Source: Burkholderiales bacterium (lineage in GTDB: Bacteria; Pseudomonadota; Gammaproteobacteria; Burkholderiales; Ga0077523). Taken from it: 61,175 nucleotides of DNA. This document shows positions 23,817 through 31,620 of this stretch, in pieces. Location of the stretch: contig JAIEQG010000047.1 of assembly GCA_019747905.1 (NCBI GenBank), positions 1 through 61,175 of the forward strand, given 5' to 3'. Below the pieces are notes generated by a model. The model ran no database searches, had not been told where the DNA came from, and saw only the letters and a program-made list of their open reading frames with translations. The translations under genes were made by a program, and so were the position numbers. Every line of letters starts with the position of its first letter. The stretch's first letter is position 1.

Positions 23817-25127
23817 TCAGAAGCGGATCGGCAACCGCACCGTCATCTGGACGTCCGGCGCGTCCTGGGTGACGCCGATCCCGAGCGAGACGTTGAAGGT
23901 CGTCTTCTGCGACAACTTGTAGGAATAGCCGAACAGCAACTGTCCCAACTGCACGGTCAGCGCGAGCGGGGGTGTCACGCCGTTCTGCTTGGGCTTCTGC
24001 AGGATCGTATGGTCGTAGGCGATACTGAAGGACGCGCGCTCGTTCAACGCGAGGCCCATGCCGAAGTTGAACTGGGTGTAGTCGCCCGGGTCGATCTTGC
24101 CGAAGCCGCCGCCGACATTGCGTGCGAAGTTGTGGGCATACAGCAGGCTGCCGAAGAACACTGCGGGGTCGCTCGGGAACAGCATGGTGACCGAGGGCTG
24201 CAGCGTGTAGAAACCCGACCCGGTCGGCAACTCGGCCTCGAGCTGATCCGCGCCCGCGAAGGGTGACACGCGCTGCACTTCGAAGGGATCCTTCCCGGTA
24301 CGCGTCTTGAGCCGCAGCCCGCCGATGAAGTACGGCCGGTCGGCACCGCCGTCGTTCAACTGGTAACGCGTCGCGAACTCCAGGTCGCCGATGCCGTTGC
24401 CGCTCGCGTTGAAGACGGAGTCGGTGGCGGTTGGGTCGTTGAACGGCCGCGCCACCGTGGAATCGCTCCGGTAGACGTAGGGCACGCGCATCTCGACCTC
24501 GAGCCGATTGGTGAGCCCGTATCGAGCGGTGAGCGCACCCACCCATGCGCTGCGATTGACCGTTCGCACGTCGATCAGACCGATGACGACGGCCGGGATG
24601 ATGGAGAACCCGATCACCGCCACGCGCGTGTTGGTCGAGTGGGCGTACTGGAGCGAAGGCTCCAGGATCAGGGTGCGCGGCGGTGTCAGCACGCCGGCCT
24701 GCCGGCCGATCGGGGCGATCTCGGGCGGGCGCCGTGGCGCCTCGGGGGCCTGCCCGACGGTGGCCGGTGTTTCCTGCGACGGTGTGCCCTGGGCCGGTGC
24801 CGCGGGCCGCTGTCCCTGCGCCTGGCCACCGCGCACGTCGCGCTGCGATTCATCCGGCAACGGCGCGGGTGCCGCAGAAGTCGCTCGGGTCCGATCACGC
24901 TCCAGCTTCTCGAGCGCCCGACGCTGCTGCTCCAGCGCTCGCGATCGCTCGTCCAGGGACTCGCGCAGCGCATCGAGTTTGCGCCCTTCGGCTTCGAGCT
25001 GGCGCGTCAGTGCCTCGACTTCGCGCTCGCCGGCCGTCGGGTCTGCGCCGGCAGGAGTCGCCGCTGCCAGAATTGCGGCGGCGAAGACGGCGCCCGCGGG
25101 GCGCCGGCGTGCGATGGGTGCGTCCAT
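23817..25127 (-). CDS. outer-membrane beta-barrel with coiled coil, FapF-like
   Basis: A 436-residue outer-membrane protein. Signal peptide ~1-28. A long coiled coil spans ~33-80 (REVEALTRQLEAEGRKLDAL and onward). A Pro/Gln/Ala-rich linker spans ~81-145. A beta-barrel follows, from LILEPSLQYAHSTNTRVAVI to the C-terminal VQMTVRLPIRF, ending in Phe as BAM substrates do. Strands resemble the phenol-degradation-transporter type barrel (LEVEMRVPYVYR, GIGDLEFATRYQL, FNFGMGLALNERASFSIAYD). The Pseudomonas FapF fibre exporter has the same design and size: N-terminal coiled coil plus barrel. It is convergent with the fibre operon and downstream of the activator gene on its own strand. Confidence 0.8.
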   Translation of the reverse strand: MDAPIARRRPAGAVFAAAILAAATPAGADPTAGEREVEALTRQLEAEGRKLDALRESLDERSRALEQQRRALEKLERDRTRATSAAPAPLPDESQRDVRGGQAQGQRPAAPAQGTPSQETPATVGQAPEAPRRPPEIAPIGRQAGVLTPPRTLILEPSLQYAHSTNTRVAVIGFSIIPAVVIGLIDVRTVNRSAWVGALTARYGLTNRLEVEMRVPYVYRSDSTVARPFNDPTATDSVFNASGNGIGDLEFATRYQLNDGGADRPYFIGGLRLKTRTGKDPFEVQRVSPFAGADQLEAELPTGSGFYTLQPSVTMLFPSDPAVFFGSLLYAHNFARNVGGGFGKIDPGDYTQFNFGMGLALNERASFSIAYDHTILQKPKQNGVTPPLALTVQLGQLLFGYSYKLSQKTTFNVSLGIGVTQDAPDVQMTVRLPIRF

Positions 25128-25160
25128 GATCCCCCCCTCCTTCGCGCCCCGGAGGGCGCA

Positions 25161-26528
25161 TCAATCGCTGCGATCGATGTCGAACTTCTCCATCAGGCGG
25201 TACAGGGTGATGCGCGAGATGCCGAGCTTGCGTGCGGCTTCGGAGACGTTGTTCTCGGCGCGCTTCAGTACTTCGACGATCACGTCGCGCGAGGCGGCAG
25301 CGCGCGCCGAGGACAGGGTCGTGACGTTCGTGTCCTCGGGCACCGGCGGCAGTTCGAGGTCGGCCGGCGTGATCAGGCGGTTGTCACTCATCACGAGCGC
25401 GTGCTGCATGCGATTGATCAGCTCGCGCACGTTGCCGGGCCACGAGTAGGCGCTCATCGCGCGGATGGCGTCCTGGCTGATGCCACGCATCCTGTGGCCA
25501 TTGGTACCCTCGAACTGCGTCAGCAGCATCTCGGTGAGCAGGTGCAGGTCACCCTCGCGCGACGCCAGCGATGGCACGTGGATACTGAGCACGTTGAGGC
25601 GATAGAACAGGTCTTCGCGGAAGCGTCCCGCGTCGACCGCCTGCTTCAAGTCGACGTGCGTGGCCGCGACGACGCGGACGTCCACGTGCATGCGCTGCGT
25701 GGAGCCCACGCGGACGATCGTCTTGTCCTGCAGGAAGCGCAGCAGGTTCGCCTGGAGATCGAGCCGCAGATCGCCGATTTCGTCGAGAAAGATGACACCA
25801 CCCGCCGCGGCCTCGATGCTGCCCACGCGGCGCTGGTGCGCGCCGGTGAAAGCCCCGCGCTCGTGTCCGAACAGTGCGGACTGGATCAGGTTCTCCGGCA
25901 ACTCGGCGCAATTCACCGCCACGAACGGTCCGGTCTTGCGCGCGGAATGCTTGTGGATGGCGCGCGCGACCAGTTCCTTCCCGGTACCGCTCTCGCCCGT
26001 GATGAGCACGGGGGCGTCGACGCCCACGACGCGATCGATGCGGCGGTAGAGCTGCAGCATCGCGGGGCTTGCCCCGATCATGTCGTAGCGTCCGCGCCAG
26101 TCGCGCCGCCGCTCGAGGTTGTGCTGCAGGTCGGCCTTGCCGAAGGCGTGCCCGAGGATCACCGCGAGGCGATTCGGATCTACCGGCAGCGTGTGGTAGT
26201 CATAGAAACTGTCGAGGATCAGCCTGGCACAGGCCGGGCGCAGCAGCGCCTTCGGCGAGAGCACGGCGATCCACTCCATGCCGGGGTGGGCCGTGAGTCG
26301 CTCGACTTCGGACAATTCGAAGGCATCCGGCGGGTCCAGGACGATCAACCCGACGAGTGCCCGGCCCCTGCCGGCCACTGCACGAGCTGCCGCGGGATCG
26401 GCGACGACCTGGATTTCCCAGCCCCACGACGCGATCAGCTCGGACAGCCGATGGTCACTGCCGTCCTGCTCGAGGAGCAGGACCTTCCGTTCCGTCACTT
26501 GAATCCCCAACCGCGGAGTCGTCTCCAT
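25161..26528 (-). CDS. sigma-54-dependent transcriptional activator
   Basis: A 455-residue enhancer-binding protein. Residues ~14-130 are a receiver-like domain. It keeps an Asp at the phosphorylation position (LIVLDPPDAF, D65) but has Leu-Pro where the conserved Lys-Pro is expected (YHTLPVD), as in VpsR-like regulators. The AAA+ domain has Walker A GESGTGKE (178-185), the sigma-54 contact loop GAFTGA (225-230) and Walker B VIFLDE (245-250). A Fis-type helix-turn-helix ends the protein (NNVSEAARKLGISRITLYRL). It lies 33 bases before the barrel gene and likely forms an operon with it. It is the obvious candidate to act at 18005-18216. Confidence 0.92.
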   Translation of the reverse strand: METTPRLGIQVTERKVLLLEQDGSDHRLSELIASWGWEIQVVADPAAARAVAGRGRALVGLIVLDPPDAFELSEVERLTAHPGMEWIAVLSPKALLRPACARLILDSFYDYHTLPVDPNRLAVILGHAFGKADLQHNLERRRDWRGRYDMIGASPAMLQLYRRIDRVVGVDAPVLITGESGTGKELVARAIHKHSARKTGPFVAVNCAELPENLIQSALFGHERGAFTGAHQRRVGSIEAAAGGVIFLDEIGDLRLDLQANLLRFLQDKTIVRVGSTQRMHVDVRVVAATHVDLKQAVDAGRFREDLFYRLNVLSIHVPSLASREGDLHLLTEMLLTQFEGTNGHRMRGISQDAIRAMSAYSWPGNVRELINRMQHALVMSDNRLITPADLELPPVPEDTNVTTLSSARAAASRDVIVEVLKRAENNVSEAARKLGISRITLYRLMEKFDIDRSD

Positions 26529-26951
26529 ACCCCGCGGTGCCCACTAGCGCGGACCGCGAGGTCCGCCTGGACGTGACACCGGGTTCGACCGTCGAGGGCA
26601 ACCCGGCCCGAACGGGTTGATCGCGACGTGTACCGTTTCGACCCGGCACTGGTCTCCGCTTGTATGCCGGCGGCGTGCAGTCGTTCGCAAGCCACGCGAC
26701 ACCTCGGAAATCCACGACTCCCATAGCAAGATTTGGGCGGAGATTTCTTAGTGAATGATTTACAGGAGATTCCGAAAAACGGTCGTAACGGTAGATTTGA
26801 AACGTGTAAGCCCGATCGACATTTGGGGCCGGTGCAGCCCGTTGCCGGCGGCGAAATGCGAATCGCTTGGTTTGACCACCGTTGCGTCGGCGTCGATACT
26901 TCGGCGTTCACGGCGGGCACCTTCCGATCAACCTCCGTCGCCGTGCGATTC
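26529..26951. other. divergent intergenic region, AT-rich in the middle
   Basis: The 423 bases between the activator (leftward) and permease C (rightward) hold no convincing gene. About 26725-26830 is clearly more AT-rich than the rest of the window. That marks either a promoter region or the junction of the inserted cluster. I found no clear -24/-12 element and no confident -35/-10 pair. The open frame from 26733 into permease C has no coding look before 26952. Confidence 0.5.
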
Positions 26952-27788
26952 ATGAAAGCGCCCGTTCGTCTCCGATTCGGCCTCGTCGTCTTCGTCGCGC
27001 TCGCGGCGCTCGCGCTGCTGGCACCCTGGGTGGCGCCGCACGATCCGCTCGAACAGGATCTGCTCAACACGTTCCAGTCCCCGGCATGGGCCGAGACCGG
27101 CAACCGCGACTTCCTGCTCGGCACCGACAGCCTTGGCCGCGACATCCTGTCGCGCCTCATCTACGGCACCCGCGCAGCGATCACGGTCGCAGTGGTCGCT
27201 GCGGTGCTCGCCGGCGTGCTCGGTACGATGCTGGGCCTGCTGGCCGGATACCTGGGCGGAGCCGTCGATGCCGTCGTCTCGCGCCTGGTGGAGATCTGGA
27301 TGGCATTCCCCCCGGTGCTGCTGTCCATCGTGCTCGCGGCCGTGCTCGGTGCCGGACTCCACACCGTGGTCATCGCGATCGTCGTGATCGACTGGACCCG
27401 GTTCTGCCGCGTGGTGCGCGCCGAAGTGATGGTGCAGCGGTCCCGGGACTACGTGGCGTCGGCCGTGACCATCGGGCTGCCGCCGATGCGCATCCTGGCG
27501 AGCGAGATCGTGCCGAACGTCGTGCCGCTGTTCGTGACCCTGCTGTCGCTCGAGATGGGCATCGCCATCGTGGTCGAGGCGATCCTGTCGTTCGCCGGTC
27601 TCTCGGTGGCGAACGACACCGCCACCTGGGGCAGCATGATCCAGGAAGGGCGGCAGTACGTGCGCCAGGCGTGGTGGCTGATGGCCATGCCCATGGGCTG
27701 CATCATCGTGGCCGTGCTCGCAATGAACGCATTGGGTGACGGCCTGCGCGAGGTCCTGGACCCGCTCACGCGGAGTGCCCGGCGATGA
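26952..27788 (+). CDS. ABC transporter permease, DppC type
   Basis: A 278-residue inner-membrane permease. The N-terminal helix is LRFGLVVFVALAALALLAPW, followed by the family pattern VAPHDPLEQDLLNTFQ and the sequence FLLGTDSLGRDILSRLIYGT, almost diagnostic of DppC/OppC. The coupling loop VQRSRDYVASAVTIGLPPMR comes later, and the C-terminus has TWGSMIQEGRQYV. ATG 26952 is chosen; GTG 26943 is also possible. It overlaps the next ATPase gene by 4 bases. Its partner permease (16939-17946) is 9 kb upstream, so it must now have its own promoter or depend on read-through. Confidence 0.93.
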   Translation: MKAPVRLRFGLVVFVALAALALLAPWVAPHDPLEQDLLNTFQSPAWAETGNRDFLLGTDSLGRDILSRLIYGTRAAITVAVVAAVLAGVLGTMLGLLAGYLGGAVDAVVSRLVEIWMAFPPVLLSIVLAAVLGAGLHTVVIAIVVIDWTRFCRVVRAEVMVQRSRDYVASAVTIGLPPMRILASEIVPNVVPLFVTLLSLEMGIAIVVEAILSFAGLSVANDTATWGSMIQEGRQYVRQAWWLMAMPMGCIIVAVLAMNALGDGLREVLDPLTRSARR

Positions 27789-28648
27789 GCCCCTTGCTGG
27801 CACTGCGCGATCTGCGGCTTGCCATCGGCGGCCAGGCGATCCTGCGGGGCGTGCACCTCGACGTGCACGCAGGCCAGGTCGCAGGCCTGGTCGGTGAATC
27901 GGGGGCCGGCAAGTCCATGGTCGGGCGCGTGATCCTGAGATTGCAGCCCGAGGACGCCCGCATCGACCGCGGCGAGGTACGGTTCGAGGGTCGGGATCTC
28001 ACCATGATGTCGGAGCGCGAGCACGGGATTCTTCTGGGCCGCGAGATTGCACTCATCCCGCAGAACCCGATGACGGCGCTGAACCCCGTCGCCCGCATCG
28101 AACCGCAGATGACCGACGTGCTGCGCATGCATCTCGGCATGGACCGCGATGCAGCCCTGGCCCGCGCCCTGGAGTTGTTGCACGACGTGCAGATCCGCGA
28201 ACCGGAGCGGGTGCTGCGCCGGTACCCGCACGAATTGTCCGGCGGCATGCGCCAGCGTGTGCTGATCGCCATTGCCTTCGCCTGCCGGCCGAAGCTGATC
28301 ATCGCCGACGAGCCCACCACGGCACTGGACGTGACGGTCCAGAAGCAGGTGCTGCGACTGCTCAAGAACCTGCAGGAGGCCCATGGCACGGCGATCCTGT
28401 TCATCACCCACGATCTGGGCGTGGTCGCGAAGCTGTGCGACACCGTCTCGGTGATTCATGCCGGGCGCATCGTCGAGTCGGGACCGACGGCGCAGGTGTA
28501 CCGGGTGCCGGGCCATCCGTACACGCGGGCACTGCTGGCCGCGACACCGCGCTTCGATCGCCCGGCCGAGGCGCTGATGCCGATTCCGGAAGCGCTGACC
28601 GAGCAGCTCTGGAACGAGGCGCGCGCCCTCGACGCGGAGGCAGTCTGA
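27785..28648 (+). CDS. ABC transporter ATPase, DppD type
   Basis: A 287-residue ATP-binding subunit of the peptide-type importer. Walker A is GESGAGKS, the Q-loop is ALIPQNPMTALNP, the signature is LSGGMRQR and Walker B is LIIADEPTTALD. The switch His is in FITHDLGV. The C-terminal extension (GPTAQVYRVPGHPYTRALLA) is typical of this subfamily. The residue after the signature glycine pair is Met, as usual for DppD. It overlaps the stop of permease C (ATGA) and is followed by the second ATPase after one base. Confidence 0.95.
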   Translation: MSPLLALRDLRLAIGGQAILRGVHLDVHAGQVAGLVGESGAGKSMVGRVILRLQPEDARIDRGEVRFEGRDLTMMSEREHGILLGREIALIPQNPMTALNPVARIEPQMTDVLRMHLGMDRDAALARALELLHDVQIREPERVLRRYPHELSGGMRQRVLIAIAFACRPKLIIADEPTTALDVTVQKQVLRLLKNLQEAHGTAILFITHDLGVVAKLCDTVSVIHAGRIVESGPTAQVYRVPGHPYTRALLAATPRFDRPAEALMPIPEALTEQLWNEARALDAEAV

Positions 28649-28649
28649 C

Positions 28650-29459
28650 GTGCCCCTGTTGGCCGCAAGAGGTCTGCAACTCTCCCTGCCCGATCGCTCC
28701 GCGCAGCCGCTGTTCCGCCGCGCACCGCTCACGCCGATCCTGCGAGGCATCGATCTGGAACTGGAACCGGGCGAGTCGCTCGGCATCGTGGGCGAGTCGG
28801 GATCGGGCAAGACGTCGCTCGGACGGACGCTGCTGCGCCTGTACGAACCGACCGCCGGGGCCTTGTCCTTCGAAGGCCGCGACATCACGCACCTGCCCGA
28901 GGCGGCGATCCGGCCGCTGCGCGAGGGCATGCAGTTCATCTTTCAGGATCCCCTGTCGTCGCTGAATCCGCGCCAGCGCATCGAGGACATCCTCGCGCAG
29001 CCGCTGCTCGCGTTCGGCCGCGTGGCGTCGCGCCAGGAGGGGCGGGTGCGAGCACGGGCCCTGCTGGAGCGGGTGCACCTGCCGGCCGCGTTCGCGACCC
29101 GGTATCCGCACGAACTGTCCGGCGGCCAGCGTCAGCGTGTCGGCATCGCGCGTGCCATCGCCCTGAAGCCCCGCGTGATCGTCGCCGACGAGATCGTTTC
29201 CGGGCTCGATGTGTCGACGCAGGCGCAGATCCTGGTGCTGTTGAGGGAACTCAAGCGTGAGGATGCACTGATCTTCATCTCGCACGACCTGTCAGTGGTG
29301 CGGGTGTTGTGCGATCGCGTGATGGTGCTGCGCCAGGGTGCGGTCGTGGAGCAGGGGCCGTGCGCCCAGATCTTCGCCGATCCGAAGCACCCGTACACGC
29401 GAGCACTGCTGGAAGCCATTCCCTTGCCGGATGTCGATCCCGGTTGGGTAGCGGCGTGA
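28650..29459 (+). CDS. ABC transporter ATPase, DppF/OppF type
   Basis: A 269-residue second ATPase. Walker A is GESGSGKT, the Q-loop is MQFIFQDPLSSLNPR, the signature is LSGGQRQR and the switch His is in FISHDLSV. Walker B reads VIVADEIVSGLD, with Ile where Pro is usual after the catalytic Glu. The C-terminal peptide-transporter tail is FADPKHPYTRALLEAIP. GTG is used as the start because it follows the DppD stop by one base and gives the right N-terminus. It ends the transporter operon. With DppD it should form the nucleotide-binding heterodimer. Confidence 0.95.
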   Translation: MPLLAARGLQLSLPDRSAQPLFRRAPLTPILRGIDLELEPGESLGIVGESGSGKTSLGRTLLRLYEPTAGALSFEGRDITHLPEAAIRPLREGMQFIFQDPLSSLNPRQRIEDILAQPLLAFGRVASRQEGRVRARALLERVHLPAAFATRYPHELSGGQRQRVGIARAIALKPRVIVADEIVSGLDVSTQAQILVLLRELKREDALIFISHDLSVVRVLCDRVMVLRQGAVVEQGPCAQIFADPKHPYTRALLEAIPLPDVDPGWVAA

Positions 29460-29473
29460 GCCACCCGGCGAGG

Positions 29474-29492
29474 CCCCGTTCGAAGAACGGGG
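29474..29492. terminator. hairpin after the transporter operon
   Basis: CCCCGTTC at 29474-29481 and GAACGGGG at 29485-29492 form an 8-bp perfect stem with a GAA loop, 14 bases after the last transporter gene. No T-run follows, so it may be a weak or Rho-assisted terminator. The bases from here to 29611 hold nothing else recognisable. Confidence 0.45.
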
Positions 29493-29611
29493 TCGACGGT
29501 CAGGCGAGTCGCCGCTGGAAGCCGATGCGGTGGCGCATGCATGATGGGGACGGTTCGGAGGCGCATCGGAATGGCGTCGAAGGCGAGCGCGCTACGGAAG
29601 TGTCCTGAGGG

Positions 29612-31600
29612 TCAGTCGAACCGCCACCGGGCAGCAACCGTAGGCCAGATACCGCGTTCCATCGCTTTCGCTCCATCGAACAGGAGCCAGCTCTGCTTGC
29701 CGTAGTGCGGTAGCGGGCGAGCGAGTGCGGACAAGGCGGCCGGATCGCGGGCCGCGATGAACAGCCGCACGTTGCCCTCGACGCGCTCGATCCACACCTG
29801 GGAGCTACCCGCAGTTCCGGCTTTCGATGGAGCAGCGAGCCCGATCCGGCGACGGTAACTCTCGATGTCCGCTCTTGATCCGATCACCACCAGCGGCGCG
29901 GTGGCGGGGCCCGAGGTGCCGTCGACGAAGCGCGGCCTGCCGTCGAGCAGCTTCGCGAGCAGATTTTGCGCTGCATCCATCCAGGCGCTGTCCGTGGGGA
30001 GGACAACCGCGGCCGTGTCGGGATGGACCATGGCGTCGCGCAGGATCGGCGGTGCTTCGTCCGCAGCCAGCCGGCGGAACACGCGCAGGTCCGGATCGAG
30101 CGTGATCGCACTCGGCCGATGCGGTACGTCGAGTTCGGTGCTGCCGGTGCCTGCTGCGAGTTCGACGATATGCGGGATGGGGCCTTGATCCGTTTCCACG
30201 GACACCGGCACCCGCAGCCGATAGACAGGCCCGTCCTGGGCGAGCGTGACGCGGATCTGCCAACGCCCGCCGACCTCCCTCCGGTCGGCGCTTTCGATGC
30301 GCACGCGCGGCGCGCCCGCGCGCGTGGTCCATTGCGCGAAGAACCATCGCAGATCGCGGGCCGCTGCTTGCTCGAGTGCGATCCGCAGATCATCCCATGA
30401 GGCGAAGGTGAATCTGCGAGCCGACCAGAATTCCTGCACGCCGCGATCGAAGGCCTCCGTGCCGATCAGATCGCGCAGCATCGAGAACGTCATTGCCGCC
30501 TTGTGGTAGCCGACGATCTGGGAGGTGCCGTGCGTCCTCGAGGTGAAGGACGCGAGGGGCTGGTCCGAACCTTCCGGCACGGCGGCGAAATCGCGCAGCC
30601 AGCCCAGGCGCACTTCACGCGCGGCGGTCGCGCTCTCGCGTTCCTTGTAGTGATAGTCGGCCATGAAGGTCGTGAGACCTTCGGACCAGTTGCCGCGCGC
30701 GTAGTCGGGGTAGACGCCGTTGCCCCACCAGTTGTGCAGCACTTCGTGGCCGAGCGACGTGGCGCGGATGAACGGCTGCTTCAGCACATCCGCGCCGAGA
30801 TATGTGAGCGTGGGCATGCCGAAGCCGGTCGGCGTCGGACTCGAGACGACGCTGAACTCCGTGTAGGGGTATGCGCCGATCCAACGGTCGTATAGGGCGA
30901 GGTACTCGGCGGTCGACGCGAGATAGCTGTCCGCCAGCCCTTCGAGTCCCGGCGCGAACCAGGTGCGCAGGCGCACGCTGCGACCGGCGAGCGTCACGGT
31001 GCGTTCCGTGATCGAGTACGGGCCCGCCATCAGATCGATCCCTTCCCCGGGGTGGGTGAACTCGAATACGGCGCGATAGCCCTGGGCGTCATCACGCTCC
31101 TCGAGCAACCGGCCGGGAACGAGGCCGCGCTGGCCCCGTGGCAACTCGAGAGTCACGCGCCAGGTCTCGAGCAGTCCTTCCGCGCTCGGATACCAGTGGC
31201 TTGGCGCCGGCAGGAACGTGCCTTCGGGCGCCGCGACCGGCGCCGGTGCGGCAAGCGTGTCACGGTGGTCCATCGTGAGGTCGAGGCGATCGAGCGTGCC
31301 TTGCCAACGCATCGTGACCCGGCGCGTCGTGGTGGCCGCCGGCAGGACCCACGCGTCGGTCCGGTCATGGGCATGCGGAAGCGGCTTGCCCTCGAAGCTC
31401 ATTTCCGCTGCCACGAAGCGCCGGTCGAGGTGTATGCGCGTTGGTGCCCCGGCGGGAACGTCCAGTGTTCCTGCGCCGTGCAGCGTGCGCGTGGCGGGGT
31501 CGATCACGATCCGGAACTCCAGGTGTGCCGCGGCCGGTCCGGCAGCCTCGACCGACATCGTGAGGGCGAGAAGCAGGAGGCTGCAGACGCAGCGGAACAT
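29612..31600 (-). CDS. M1-family-like metallopeptidase, secreted
   Basis: A 662-residue exported protein. Signal peptide 1-19 (MFRCVCSLLLLALTMSVEA). The N-terminal beta domain has a substrate-binding look (RIVIDPATRTLHGAGTLDVP). The zinc site is H285-E-V-L-H289 with E307 in GNWSEG, the gluzincin/M1 pattern with a spacer one residue shorter than in PepN. The SSPTPTGFGMPTLTYLG segment takes the place of the GAMEN motif, so its exopeptidase specificity is doubtful. The C-terminal ~200 residues form a further beta domain plus tail. The start is set by the signal peptide; the longer open frame upstream is not coding. It is first downstream of the ChaN-like gene, 20 bases away. Confidence 0.8.
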   Translation of the reverse strand: MFRCVCSLLLLALTMSVEAAGPAAAHLEFRIVIDPATRTLHGAGTLDVPAGAPTRIHLDRRFVAAEMSFEGKPLPHAHDRTDAWVLPAATTTRRVTMRWQGTLDRLDLTMDHRDTLAAPAPVAAPEGTFLPAPSHWYPSAEGLLETWRVTLELPRGQRGLVPGRLLEERDDAQGYRAVFEFTHPGEGIDLMAGPYSITERTVTLAGRSVRLRTWFAPGLEGLADSYLASTAEYLALYDRWIGAYPYTEFSVVSSPTPTGFGMPTLTYLGADVLKQPFIRATSLGHEVLHNWWGNGVYPDYARGNWSEGLTTFMADYHYKERESATAAREVRLGWLRDFAAVPEGSDQPLASFTSRTHGTSQIVGYHKAAMTFSMLRDLIGTEAFDRGVQEFWSARRFTFASWDDLRIALEQAAARDLRWFFAQWTTRAGAPRVRIESADRREVGGRWQIRVTLAQDGPVYRLRVPVSVETDQGPIPHIVELAAGTGSTELDVPHRPSAITLDPDLRVFRRLAADEAPPILRDAMVHPDTAAVVLPTDSAWMDAAQNLLAKLLDGRPRFVDGTSGPATAPLVVIGSRADIESYRRRIGLAAPSKAGTAGSSQVWIERVEGNVRLFIAARDPAALSALARPLPHYGKQSWLLFDGAKAMERGIWPTVAARWRFD

Positions 31601-31620
31601 GACCGGTGCGACCGCCGCGC

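Noticed and set aside
24639..26576. 645-codon open frame on the plus strand
   Set aside because: It is antisense to the barrel and activator genes, whose motifs (GAFTGA, Walker A, HTH) are unambiguous.
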